From Volvox africanus (lineage: Eukaryota; Chlorophyta; Chlorophyceae; Chlamydomonadales; Volvocaceae), in NCBI GenBank assembly GCA_030268105.1, contig BSDZ01000023.1:1550001-1614000 (forward strand): a stretch of 64,000 nucleotides of DNA, read 5' to 3'. The translations under genes were made by a program, and so were the position numbers. Positions within the stretch are counted from its first letter, which is position 1. Each line of letters begins with the position of its first letter. Below, piece after piece: positions 47,184-59,021 of this stretch. The notes below the pieces were generated by a model. The model did no database searches, was not told where the DNA came from, and was given only the letters and a program-made list of their open reading frames with translations.

Positions 47184-48768
47184 TCTGGTATAGGTAAAGG
47201 TTGTAATAAACCCTGGCCCTTACTGGATAGTGCTTTATTACGCTGACATAAACTGCACCTTTGCACGAAGTTTTCCGCATCCTTCACCACGCGGGGCCAC
47301 CAGGACGAGTGTCGCACTAGCTCTGCCAAACGCGTGCTGCCAGGATGTCCTGCTAACGGATCCTCGTGGAACCGAGCAAGACTATTGTAGCGCAAAGCGT
47401 CGTCGTTGGGCACGATGATTCGTGTTGTCGAGCCATCCATCCACAACCAGAGATCGATTTGCTTGTGTAGATGCTTCCACTTCATATGCCACCTTGAGTC
47501 GCTCTGCAAGGTCTGATGCTACCGGCGCCACTAGAATTGCAGCGTGTAACGATGGGTGTCGACTGAGGGCGTCAGCGATATTTATTTTGCCGGCAATGTA
47601 CTCCCATGTACAGTTGAAACGAGCTAGATATTCCATCCACCGGGCTTGTCGTCAGTTGAGCGTGGGGACACTTTGAAAAAATGTCAGCGGTTTGTGGTCG
47701 GTCTTCAGCGTCAATGGACGGCCTTCAAGATAACAACACCATTCCTTTAGAGCATGTAGAACTGCCAACAGCTCCTGCTCTCTGGTAGTGTATCGGGTCC
47801 TTGCACCCGAGAATTTCTTACTTGTGAAGGCAATCGGTCATCCTTCCTGCAACAATACAGCACCACTTCCATAAAGGGAGGCATCTGTATTACCTCTACA
47901 CGAATCGGCAATGAATAATCAGGGAAAGAGAGGGTGACGTCGTCGGCGACGATACGCTTGAGCTCTTTGAATGCCGTTGACACTCGGGTGTCCATGCTTT
48001 GAGAGAAGCGAAGCCTCCTTTCCTCATCAGGTTCGTAAGCGGGGCCGCAAGAATGGAGTATTTGTTAATAAACTTACGGAAGTAGTTAGTCAAGTCTAGG
48101 AACTGGTGTAGTTCGGTGAGGTTCTGAGGCGCAGGCCATTCACGAACCACAGCTACCTTCCGCGGGTCCATTCTTAATCCAGTGGCCGACACGATGCGGC
48201 CCAAATACTCCACCTGAGGCTGCGCCCAAAAACATTTGATGTGTTTGGCAAACAATTGCTCCTGCTTCATCACCTCAAGCACAAGCTTGAGATGCTTCAG
48301 GTGCTCCTCGCACGTTTCGGAGTATATCAAAATATCATCCAAATAACAAATGACGAACCTGTCGATATACGGTCTGAAGATGCGGTCCATCACTGCTTGA
48401 AATGTGGCGGGCGCATTAGTAAGTCCAAATGACAAGACCGTGTACTTGAAGTGACCAAAGGGGGTCCGGAAAGTGGTTTTCGGAATATCAGAAGCAGCGA
48501 TGCGTATCTGATTATACCCCTGTTGCAGATCAAGCGAGGAAAAATAAGCTGACCCTTTCAGCTTATTGAACAGGTCATCGACGCACGGCAAAGGGTAGCG
48601 ATTTTTAACTGTGGTCACATTCAAGCCCCGATAATCAATGCACATGCGTAACGTCCCATCCTTCTTACCGACGAACAATATCGGTGCAGAATACGGTGAT
48701 GTGCTGGGCCGAATCATACCCTTTGCGAGCAGATCCCTCACTTGCCGCTTCATCCCGCTCAACTCCAA
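47184..48768 (-). pseudogene. Ty3 reverse transcriptase, RNase H and start of integrase
   Basis: Minus-strand RT (48768-47896) is one open frame: [58 protein letters not shown], the catalytic CYLDDILIYS, VEYLGRIVS, TNYFRKFINKYS. RNase H then follows in broken frames (EVVLYCCRKDD, INIADALSRHPSLHAAIL), and the integrase zinc finger stops at 47184 (CSLCQRNKALSSKGQGLLQP). RT itself could be intact; the element is not. Confidence 0.83.
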
Positions 48769-49264
48769 CGGGCTTAACCTGTACGTAGGTCATGAAACGG
48801 GTTGTGCTCAGGCACAAGAGGGATCGTATGGTCAACAGGTAACATAGGTGGGAGCCCCGGGATGACAAATGCATTGGTATAGTTTGGCAAGGGGGGACTG
48901 CGACCTCAGAATCCTTTACAAGAGACTGCACGGCGGTAGCATTCGATTGCACCCAAGGCCTCACAAGCAATTCATGGGTGTCTTCCCTTATCATTTGATA
49001 GGTTTCTTTTGCACCCTTCAAGCTTGGGTTCTTCATTTCGGCGGACTAACGCCGCTAGAGCAAAATTAACCATAGGCTCCGCAGCAGTTCCGGCCTCCTC
49101 TGGTGTGACATCTTGGTACGACAGACAAGGTACCTTAGGCGATAGGTTCCCTTTTGCACAATGGCCAATTGTGCTAGACTCCGTATCAATGCGCAAGCGG
49201 TACTGTCGTTATGTCGCGGCACCCAATGTCCATGTAGTGCTGTCTCCGAGAGACCTTGTTGCAC
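48769..49264 (-). pseudogene. Ty3 protease-RT linker, frameshifted
   Basis: Minus-strand pieces IDTESSTIGHCAKGNLSPK, LSYQDVTPEEA, KNPSLKGAKETYQMI match the continuous linker at 61100-61500 but in three frames, with the stretch before RT ([12 protein letters not shown]) partly lost. Confidence 0.65.
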
Positions 49265-49828
49265 TCATTGGGCCCTAACACGCAGAGGGCCTATCGATAG
49301 GCTTAGGGTGATTCTGCCCACGATGGGATGCTTACCCTCATCAACGAGGGTAACCTGTGAACAATCAGAGGACTGTGGGGTCGACCCCAACACGTTCACC
49401 TCTGCCGCAGAGATGAAGTCGTCACTGGCACGGGTATCCTCTAGTGCCTTCATCATTCGACCAGTGAAGCCGACTTCAATAACGGGAACACAATAACCTG
49501 TCGGAGTCGACTCCATAGATAACAAAAGTGATCCCAGGGCGGGCTCGAAATTTACAAAACCCGCCACAGTTGCTTCATACCAGACATCAAAGGCATAGGG
49601 CAACTCCGGCAACGGAACTGGGGATCCCGTCACATCCACACCATCAACCAATACAGTGCCCGACTCGAATCGGAGGACACGTTGCATACCTTTTAACAAA
49701 GCGGTAGCCCTACGTTGGCTGTAAAACGGTAGCAACACACATGCGGCAGTGTCCGGACATTGATGTCTACATCTCCTGTACCTGACCAGCTGTTCGAACA
49801 GCTCACTTTGAGATGAGGGGATGAACAA
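49265..49828 (-). pseudogene. Ty3 methylase-like tail fused in frame to aspartic protease
   Basis: One open minus-strand frame: FIPSSQSELFEQLVRYRRC, PDTAACVLLPFYSQRR, LLKGMQRVLRFESGTVL, then protease: GYCVPVIEVGFTGRMMKAL, EDTRASDDFIS, KHPIVGRITLSLSIGPLRVR. The protease motif DTG reads DTR, so it is probably inactive. The arrangement shows that the methylase-like module and protease are one polyprotein in this family. Confidence 0.65.
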
Positions 49829-50082
49829 AACAATACGTTCTCAAGGGCCAAAAGCGACGATGCTTCACAACTGGACGTACGAACGACCACCGACCATACA
49901 TTTGTTCAGCTGTCCCGGATGGAGTCAACTCCGCATCAATCCAGGCACTCCCCTACTTTGACTGCAGGGCCAAAGGCGGCAACAACGGCAATCCCTCATG
50001 AGATGACCCACCGCACATCTCCAACAGAGAGTGATCTCCTTCCAACGCACAAGCTTGGATTGCATGCACTCCCATTTGCCAG

Positions 50083-50809
50083 TCATGAGCCCTGCGTTTG
50101 CATGGCAGTCACATGAGGCACAAATCTCAAAGCATTTTGTCTAGCTAAAATACGCATCTCAGCTCTTAGGACAAATGGCATCACAAGAGCCTCAAAACGT
50201 GATTGGTAGGCAGTTACAGTTTCATTCGGAAACATGAAAAACGAGCCGAAGGCTAATATACAGCGTGCCTCAATATCACATGACTTCTGGGGTAAAGCGT
50301 GCAAGCAGGGCGACAGTCAACTCATCAAACGTGAAGTTTTCCCCTGCAGTGATCCATTGACTTTACCATGTCTTTGCTATACCCTTGAGGGTATTCCCAA
50401 CAAAGAGACACCTCACCTCATCATGTTCACCGCCACGGACCAAGTGCAGGTACTTCCTAACATCACGTAGATTTGAACGAGTTGCATTCGCAAGGTCACG
50501 TTCAACATTCATATCATGCAAGATAAACAATTTCGGTGCCAGGATAGTAAACCTCTTCACCTCATTACCGTCGGCGCGATCTTGCATTTGAGGCGACAGC
50601 AAACCCCGTTGATCAGCAGTTCCGTCTGTAACCTTCATGGCTGCCGAGCGTGGCGTAGTAAGATGGATAGGGGCCTTAAACACAAGAGGATCTTGAGCAG
50701 TGATTGTGTCAATAGTCTCAGGATCCCTATCAAACGTTCTAGGAACGGTACCCGGCTCAGGTTGACATGCCAAGCCTACAAACGACGGGTCGTCACGTCC
50801 CGCCATCAT
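50083..50809 (-). pseudogene. Ty3 gag (type 2), minus strand, broken
   Basis: MAGRDDPSFVGLACQPEPGT, HLTTPRSAAMKV, LRDVRKYLHLVRGGEHDEV, CLFVGNTLKGIAKTW, then after a frame break FPNETVTAYQSRFEALVMP. The C-terminal third (knuckle) is decayed between 49.85 and 50.08 kb. Confidence 0.75.
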
Positions 50810-51300
50810 GGAACACTGACCAATCTATTCAAATTGCGTGGCAATAAACGATGCACATAATTCTAAAGCAAGTGTGCAAGCAATTCACACGAATCTAGCA
50901 CAAGAGTACAAGCAATTCGGTCAGCGCACCGACAGTACTCTTGCAGGCTTTGAGTAGATATGGCAGATACATACTCAGTTGGTCCCTGTAGTCCGCGCCA
51001 TCAAAGCCTCCAGCTGATTAGAACGCAAGTTGTAACCAGGAGCTACCGCAAGCAGTGCCGGACCACTAGTTTCACCTGCAACTCAGAGCGAAGGCTCACA
51101 CCACAATTGCAGTAAACTACAAAGGTATAAAAGCAATCACAATTCGGAAGCAACAGTATCTAATACAGCGTGGACAAGTTCTTCGGCGATAATGTCTAGT
51201 GGGCTACGTTGCCCATGGTCGACAGTCGTCCTAGAAAGAGCTTACTTCCGATCGAGCATCATTAGACAGTCAGGCAATGAACCTGTCTCGATACCAAATT
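50810..51300 (-). other. Leader of the minus-strand Ty3 element
   Basis: In minus sense AAATTTGGTATCGAGACAGG (51300-51281) is the PBS context, followed by an untranslated leader up to the gag start at 50809. Homologous to the other leaders in the window. Confidence 0.65.
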
Positions 51301-52097
51301 TATTGTATCCTTCCTTCTTCAACCATGCACTGAGTCTGCACGTCTGAGTGTTAATTACACGTGCATCGTGCTTACGAACAGCAAGACACTTCAGTGCGAG
51401 CAACGTGACAGCGGAAGACTTATAGATAAGGAAAGATTCAACTTACAATGATCTTCAGTTGCAAATTAGAAGTCTGCCGTCAGACCCCGCAGGCAGCGTT
51501 CACCATACGGCTGGAAATGATATGCAGGAATAGCTCAGGCCGATAATAAATGGATATATCGTATGGATGGTAATTAGGATGAGTTAAGTACGTGGGTACT
51601 TGATCCAAAGTAGCATCGAGCCGACTTTGGTCTCTAGGCGGCCGTCCTTGCACCTATCACGTTCGCGATACCGATGTGCAGTACAAGTCTCACTGGATTC
51701 CGATCTCAAGTGTGAGTACTATTGTAGCACTGTCCTAAATATCGCATAATCGTGATATTAATGGATGCAACGTATGCAACACGCGAAGGTCCGAATATCA
51801 ATATTCGGTTGCCGACCCAACCATCGCATACGTGTAGGGTTTATGATACAGATGAGGTAATAATATTTGAAATTTTATTATGTGATATTTTATGCCAATA
51901 GTGGATTCACGCATTGATATCAGCCTCGAGTCAAACGTGTTGACCGACAGCGTGATGCTGTGAATGATAATGCAGCATGCTACATTAGCTAGATATACTT
52001 AAATATATCATGCTAATATGCTTATATCATGCTCAATAATGCTCGGATGGATTGCAGCCTACTTTGGTATAAACAGTGATTGAACTGGCATACAACA
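51301..52097 (-). repeat. LTR family A, copy A7 (5' LTR of minus-strand element)
   Basis: 797 bp in minus orientation, ending GGATACAATA (one change from the consensus ATACAACA) next to the PBS. Its outer edge abuts integrase of another element (52098 onward), so this element inserted into a pre-existing one. Confidence 0.85.
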
Positions 52098-53180
52098 TGG
52101 ATATCACATTTTTAGGAACGCCGTGCAATCAGACTACGTTATCGAAAAATAATCGTGCTGTTTGCTCAACGGTGCAAGATGAGGTGCAGGGGGCTAATGA
52201 ACCATTTTGGTCAAGCAATCGACCATAACAAACACCGAGTCGTATCCCCCCTCAGTTTTGGGCAGCACGACTACAAAGTCCATTGAAACACTTTCCCAAG
52301 GGGCATCTGCTATAGGTAAAGGTTGTAATAAACCCTGGCCCTTACCGGATAGTGCTTTGTTGCGCTGACATAAACTGCACCTTTGCACGAAGTTTTCCGC
52401 ATCCTTCACCACGCACGGCCACCAGAACCAGCATCGCACTAGCTCTGCCAAACGCATGCTGCCAGGATGTCCTGCTAACGGGTCCTTGTGGAATCGAGCA
52501 AGAATATCGTAGCGCAAAGCATCGTCATTCGGCACGATGATTAGCGTTGTCGAGCCATCCATCCGCAACCATAGACCGTTGCGCGTGCGTAAATGTTCCA
52601 CATTACTGGGCGTAGCGAACCACAGATCTGCTTCATACGCCACCTTGAGTCGCTGCGCAAGGTCTGACGCTATCAGCACCTCCTGACTGTGTGAACGGGT
52701 AATTGGTGCTGCTAGGATCGCAGCGTGTAACGACGGGTGTCGACTGAGGGCGTCAGAAATATTAATTTTGCCGGCGATGTATTCCCATGTACAGTCGAAA
52801 CGAGATAGATATTCCATCCACCGGGCTTGTCGTCAGTTGAGCGTGGGGACACTGAAAAAATGTCAGCGGTTTGTGGTCGGTCTTCAGTGTAAAAGGACGG
52901 CCTTCAAGGTAACAACGCCATTCCTTTAGAGCGTGTAGAACTGCCAACAGCTCCTGCTCTCCGGTCATGTATCGGGTCTCCGCACCCAAGAATTTCTTAC
53001 TCGTGAAGGTGATCGGTCATCCTTCCTGCAACAATACAGTGCCGCTTCCATGTAGGGAAGCATCCGATATTACTTCTACACGAAACGGCAATGAGTAATC
53101 AGGGAAGGAAAGGGTAATGTCGTTGGCGACAATACGCTTGAGCTCTTTGAATGCCCGCTGACACCCAGGTGTCCAAGCCA
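52098..53180 (-). pseudogene. Ty3 RNase H-integrase fragment, minus strand
   Basis: Minus-strand FPDYSLPFRVEVISD, TGEQELLAVLHALKEWRCYL, TLKTDHKPLTFFQ, YIAGKINISDALSRHPSLHA, LARFHKDPLAGHPGSMRLAE, CSLCQRNKALSGKGQGLLQP, MDFVVVLPKTEGGYDSVFVM. Several stops. It is flanked by LTR A7 on one side and LTR A8 on the other, both outside its own reading sense, so it is the oldest layer here. Confidence 0.78.
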
Positions 53181-53991
53181 TTGTACGCCGGTTCGATCAC
53201 CGTTTATACCGAAGTAGGCTGCAATCCATCGAGCACCACTGAGCATGATATAATCATATTAGCATGATATATTCGAGTATATCTAGCTAATCAGGCACGT
53301 CACATTATCATCCACAACATCGCGCTGTCGGTCAACATGTTTGACTCGAGGCTGGTATCAATGCGTGAACTCACTATTGGCATAATATATCACGTAATAA
53401 TATTTTAAATATTATTACCTCATCTGTGTCATAAACCATACGCGTATGCGGGAACGTGATGATCGCGATGGTTGGGTCGACAACCGAATATCGATATTCG
53501 GACCTTCGCATATTGCATGCGTTGCATCCATTAATATCACGGATTACACGATATTCAGAACAGTGCTAAGATAGTACTCACACTTGAGATCGGAATCCAG
53601 TGAGACCTGTACTGCACATCGGTATCACGACGTGATAGGTGTGAGGACGGCCGCCTAGAGACCGAAGTCGGCTCAACGCTACTTTGGATTAAGTACCCGT
53701 GCACTTAACTCAATATAATTCTCATACATACGTTTTACCCATATATATTCGGCCTGAGCTATTCTAGCATCTCATCTTCAGCCGGATGATGAACATTGCC
53801 CGCGTGGTCTGACGGCAGACTACCATTCTGGAATCGAAGACTATTGTAAGTTGGATGTTTCCTTGTTGCTGAGTCTTCCGCTGTCACTTTGCTCGCATTG
53901 AATCGCCTTGCTGTTTGTAAGCATGGTGCACACGTAGCTAACACCCAGACGTGCAGATTCAGTGCATTATTGAAGAAGGAAGGATACAACA
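53181..53991 (+). repeat. LTR family A, copy A8 (5' LTR)
   Basis: Starts TTGTACGCCGG (the leading TG is missing or fused with the flank) and ends GGATACAACA, followed by AATTTGGTAGTGAGAC (PBS). Confidence 0.86.
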
Positions 53992-54417
53992 AATTTGGTA
54001 GTGAGACGGTTCAACTCACGGCTGTCTCATTATCTTCATTGGAGAGTAGATTCTCGTGCGAGCAAGTGGCGACGAAGGGCATCACAAGACAACCCCATCG
54101 GAAAGCCTGTATTGTATTATCTTATTTCCAAATCACTGACATAGTATTTGTCCTTCAACACTAATCATATATTCGCTGCCAGCAAGGTCTTGAATCCGCA
54201 GAAGGAATCCCATCGTCTTTATACACGATAGTGCTCTCCCGATATTTGGACATGTGACCGAACAAACTACCAAGGCTACATCAACCTGAGTGTTCCAACG
54301 CATTGGTGGGTCACATTACCGTTCTCGTCGGAATATACGCGTATGCGAACGGTACACAGAAGAAACTATAAGGTATAACTCCATCTTTCTACCCTTGCAA
54401 GATACTGATTAGAATAC
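53992..54417 (+). other. Leader of the Ty3 element at 53181
   Basis: PBS TGGTAGTGAGAC (53996-54007), then non-coding leader to the gag ATG at 54418. It diverges from the leaders of the type-2 gag elements after about 60 bp. Confidence 0.6.
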
Positions 54418-55614
54418 ATGTGGTGTAAACGGTATCACTTAGCTACAGAGGGGAATGAGCAGACTAGTATCGATATTATCGGTGGGGGACCTGTGGTTGC
54501 ACCAAACATTAACAATTTACATATTCCTGAAGACGATGTTCCCCAGTCGAACTACCGTTACCCAGTCCGGGATCCTCCCGAGGCACCAGATTCCATCGGA
54601 TTTAACGAGGCGGAGCAAAATCCAGCGCTGGCGTCACTACAAGGACTTATGAACGAAGGTGGGGTCTCCGGTTTCGTCGTCCCAACACCTCAACTCCATA
54701 TCCCTTACGATGCAGAACCCAGGATTATTGCAAGCGCCACCCGCTCCTACGTCCGTGACGTTAAGAGGTATCTAAAATTGGTAAAGGGCGGTGACCGCGA
54801 CGAGGTGAAATGCTTATTTGTCGGAGCCACATTAGGCAGTGTCGTGAAGGCATGGTATGACCACTGGACCACCGTGCAGGAGCATTTTACGTTCGAAGAA
54901 CTGACCAACACGCTTCTCACTCGTTTTGCTCCAGGAAATCAGTCGCAAGTTGCTGCCATGTATCGAGAGTTGCATGCAGGCACTTATCGAATGCGACCCA
55001 ACGAATCTGTGGAGGCCTACCAGTTACGTCTCGAGGACTTAATAGCACCAATGGTTAGCTTTTCAGAAGGAGACTACATTTACTGGTTTCAACGAGGCCT
55101 CCCACTCACGTTAGCTCGGGCGAGTACTGCAGACCTGACACTGGAAGGGACGAGGTCATACATGCGATGGGTCCAGATCGTCCGTAACGTTGAAGCTCGC
55201 ATGAGGACGGGACAAGAACACCCGACGCCCTTGGCACCGTTGTCAGTTACTACGACTCAAAATACCACCAACGAGACTGATCCAGCGCCCGAGACCACCG
55301 GTATTCCATTATCGCCGGCTACCATGCGTCCTGGCGAGGCTCCTCATGTCAGTCACGCTCAAATCCCGGGACCCCAATAATTCACTCCAAGAGATTCCCT
55401 AATGACTCGGAGTGTGCGGAAAAGAAAGGATGTACTTCAAACTACTGCCGAGTCGTGCGGGGCTGAATCAGAGTCAAAGCGGTCAAGAATGCAGAACAGA
55501 TGGCTTACCAAGTGGGGGTGTACACAAGCGGAGTGTACGCAGCGGCGACAACTGGGAGTTTGCCTTCGGTGCGCATCAAATCACCCTACGAGGAACTGTC
55601 CGCTCCTACCCCCG
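54418..55614 (+). pseudogene. Ty3 gag (type 1), nearly full length
   Basis: ATG at 54418. Core: SYVRDVKRYLKLVKGGDRDE, CLFVGATLGSVVKAWYDHWT, LLTRFAPGNQSQVAAMYREL, MRPNESVEAYQLRLEDLI, YIYWFQRGLPLTL. A TAA at 55378-55380 interrupts it where the paralogue at 44.0 kb has CAA. The frame resumes as RKRKDVLQTTAES.. and the knuckle CLRCASNHPTRNC. It is broken at 55614 by the 104-bp element. Confidence 0.82.
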
Positions 55615-55718
55615 TGTAGTATCCTGGGGTATCTACGGGCAGTGTCAAAGGATCCTGGACCTTAGATGGTCATCCTTCCGATCGGGCCTTTGTTGGCCGA
55701 CACAACAGAGATACAACA
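55615..55718 (+). mobile_element. Ultra-short solo-LTR-like element, copy 3
   Basis: 104 bp, TGTAGTATCC...GAGATACAACA, flanked by a perfect 5-bp direct repeat CCCCG (55610-55614 and 55719-55723). The paralogous gag at 44240-44260 has a single uninterrupted CCCCCGTTAGCC, proving an insertion. TG..CA ends plus a 5-bp duplication match LTR-element integration. Confidence 0.85.
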
Positions 55719-56687
55719 CCCCGTTAGCCATGGGACTACGGTCGACGGACGAGGTGCCTGATATGACCTCCGTTGAAATCACTGGGGCAACGGACAAACA
55801 TTGACACTGCAATATTCTCTACGTGGAGTCATAATTACGTACCGGTTCGAGTTAATTTTGATTGTATCCCGCAATGTCTGTATGATGAGACCCTTCACTA
55901 CTGTTGGTTAGCTAGCTCGATGGTTAGTATTCGTGGTGTCCCTAACGAATCCTTTTCTGATTGATCGCTGTGGGCCTTAGGGATGATGTAGAGGCAATCC
56001 ACGACTGAATCCTTTTTGGTTGTGTCGAAGTCGACTTTGTTGATCGAATATTCGGAACGCCCATATGTTACAGGTGTCACTGACGACCTTATCCCGATGA
56101 AGTGATAAGTATGAAGGAGTCGATCCCGTAGTCGTCTAAGCGTTCAGGTTATCCCCAAATAAGGGGATAAGCATCCCATCGTGGGCAGAATCACCCTTAG
56201 TCTGCAGAAGATCCTCTGCGTGTTAGGGCCCAATGAGTGCGCAAGGTCTCTTGAAGACAGCACTATATGGACATTGGGTGCCGCGACATAACGACAGTAC
56301 CGCGCGCGCATCGATATGGATTCCAGCACAATTGGCAATTGTGCAAAAGGGAACCTATCGCCTAAGGTACCTTTCCTGTCGTACTAAGATGTCACACCAG
56401 AGGAGGGCGGAACTGTTGCGGAGCCTATGGTTAATTTCGTTCTAGCGGCGTTCGTCCGCCGAAATAAAGAACCCAAGCTTGAAGGGTGCGAAAGAAGCCT
56501 ATCACATGATAAGGGAAGGCGCCCATGAATTGCTTGTGAGGCCTTGGGTGCAATCGATTGCTACCACCGTGCAGTCTCTCGTGAAAGATTCTGAGGTCGC
56601 AGCCCCCTTTCATTGCCAAACTATACCGATGCATTTGTCATCCCGGGGCTCCCACCTATGTGACCTGTTGACCATACGATCCCTCTT
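55719..56687 (+). pseudogene. Ty3 gag-pol spacer and protease-linker remnants
   Basis: 55805-56110 is the block shared with 44332-44640. From about 56150, broken protease C-terminus and linker appear in several frames (QLAIVQKGTYRLRYLSCRTK out of frame; KGAKEAYHMIREGAHELLVR in frame). The protease DTG and the methylase-like module are absent. Confidence 0.65.
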
Positions 56688-57744
56688 GTGCCCGGAGCAC
56701 AACCCGTTTCACGACCTATGTACAGGCTAAGCCTGTTGGAGCTGGATGAAGTGAAGCGGCAAGTGAGGGATCTGCTCGCAAAGGGTATGATTCGGCCCAG
56801 CACATCGCCATATTCCGTACCGATATTGTTTGTCAGTAAGAAGGATGGGACGTTGCGCATGTGCATTGATTATCGGGGCTTGAATGCGACTACGATTAAA
56901 AATCGCTACCCTTTGCCGCGCGTCGATGACCTGCTCAATAAGTTGAAAGGCTCAGCTTATTTTTCCTCAATTGATCTTCAACAGGGGTATAATCAGATAC
57001 GCATTGCTGCTTCTGATATTCCGAAAACCGCTTTCCGGACCCCCTTTGGTCACTTCGAGTACACGGTCTTGTCGTTTGGACTTACTAATGCGCCCGCCAC
57101 ATTTCAAGCAGTGAATGTTCTTGGGCGCAGCCTCAGGTGGAGTATTTGGGCCACATCGTGTCGGCCACTGGGGTAAGAATGGACCCACGGAAGGTAGCTG
57201 TGGTTCGTGAATGGCCCGCACCTCAGAACTGCACCAGTTCTTAGGCTTGACTAACTACTTCCGTAACTTTATTAAGAAATACTCCATTATTGCGGCCCCG
57301 CTTACAAATCTTACGAGGAAAGGAGGCTTCGCTTCTCTCGAAGCATGGACACCCGGGTGTCAGCGGGCATTCGAAGAGCTCAAGCGTATCGTCACCGACG
57401 ACGTTACCCTCTCTTTCCCTGATTACTCGTTGCCGTTTCGTGTAGAAGTAATATCGGATGCCTCCCTACATGGAAGTGGTGCTGTATTGTTGCAGGAAGG
57501 ACAATCGATCGCCTTCACGAGTAAGAAATTCTCGGGTGCGGAGACCCGATACACGACCGGAGAACAGGAGCTGTTGGCAGTTCTACACGCTCTAAAGGAA
57601 TGGCGCTGTTACCTTGAAGGCCGTCCTTTTACACTGAAGACCGACCACAAACCGCTGACATTCTTACAGAGTGTCCCCACGCTCAACCGACGACAAGCCA
57701 GGTGGATGAAATATCTATCTCGTTTCGACTGCACATGAGAATAT
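56688..57744 (+). pseudogene. Ty3 RT (catalytic deletion) and RNase H
   Basis: [62 protein letters not shown], then a deletion fuses this to the [10 protein letters not shown] region out of frame. The YLDD segment (61918-62080 in the 57745 element) is gone. RNase H follows: FPDYSLPFRVEVISDASLHG, TGEQELLAVLHALKEW, stopping at FDCT-stop. LTR A9 interrupts it after 57744. Confidence 0.83.
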
Positions 57745-58559
57745 TGTTGTACGCCGGTTCGATCACCATTCACACCGAAATAGGCCGCAATACATGCGAG
57801 CATTCTGAAGCATGATATCACCATATTAGCATGATATACTCGAGTATATCTAGCTAATCAGGCATGTCGCATTATCATTTACGACATCACGCTGTCGGTC
57901 AACATGTTTGACTCGAGGCTGATAATTAATGCGCGATCTATCTGTTGGCACAATATCCCACGTGATAATACTTTAAATATTATTACCTCATCTGTGTCAT
58001 AAACCATACGCGTATGCGAGAATGCGACGATCACGATGGTTGGGTCGGCAACCGAATATCGATATTCGGACCTTCGCATATTGCATGCGTTGCATCCATT
58101 AATATCACGATTTACGCGATATTCAGAACAGTGCTACGAAGGTACTCACACTTGAGATCGGAATCCAGTGAGACCTGTACTGCACATCGGTATCGCGACG
58201 TGATAGGTGTGAGGACGGCCGCCTAGAGACCGAAGTCGGCTTGATGCTACTTTGGATTAAGTACTCACGTACTTGACTCTATCTAATTCGCATGCATACG
58301 ATATACTCATTTAAATTCGGCCTGAGCTATTCCAGCATCTCATCTTCGGCCGGATGATGAACATTGCCCGCGGGGTCTGACGGCCGCCTACCGATTTGTA
58401 AACGAAGTCTATTGTAAGTTGAATCTTTCCTTATTGTAGAGTCTTCTGCTGTCACTTTGCTCGCATTGAGTCGCCTTGCTGTTCGTAAGTTCGGTGTGCA
58501 CTTAGCTAACATCCAGACGTGCAGATTCAGTGCATTATTGAAGAAGGAAGGATACAACA
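57745..58559 (+). repeat. LTR family A, copy A9 (5' LTR of the most complete element)
   Basis: 815 bp, TGTTGTACGCC...GGATACAACA, followed by AATTTGGTATCGAGAC (PBS). It contains perfect palindromes GATATACTCGAGTATATC (57833-57850) and CCGAATATCGATATTCGG (58052-58069). The left flank is RNase H of the element above, cut within the codons for W-E-Y-I-A. Confidence 0.9.
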
Positions 58560-59021
58560 AATTTGGTATCGAGACGGGTAAAGTCACTGTCTCATTGTCC
58601 CTCATCGGAAGTAGGTTCTCGTGATGGCGAGTGATGACGACACTCGCCGCAGCCCTTAAGACACCTTCGCTGAGGATCTTGGCTGTGCTGTCCTGGACAC
58701 CACCGCTTCCGGTTTGTAATCCTAGACATCTGTTAATAACTAGTTGCTGCATTCTCGTTGCGAGTTTGCACTGTGAGTCGCAGGCGAACGTACGCCAATG
58801 CTGAACGTGGTGTTGGCTGGACAGCACTTAAACACGGAACAGATCAAGGCCTTGATTCAGAAAACTACTGAGATAAATGACGGCCTTACGGATTACATTG
58901 CTTTTCTTCTCGGCTTACTCGGGAGTTCTGTCGGTACGCGAGTAGTCAAAAAGTCCTCTTGTGTTGATTTGTTCACAGGTCTTTTATTGAATTCCTGTTC
59001 ATAAATATAAGTTCGTGCTCC
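58560..59021 (+). other. Leader with PBS of the 57745 element
   Basis: PBS TGGTATCGAGAC at about 58564-58575, then a 450-bp untranslated leader ending at the gag ATG (59022). Confidence 0.7.
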
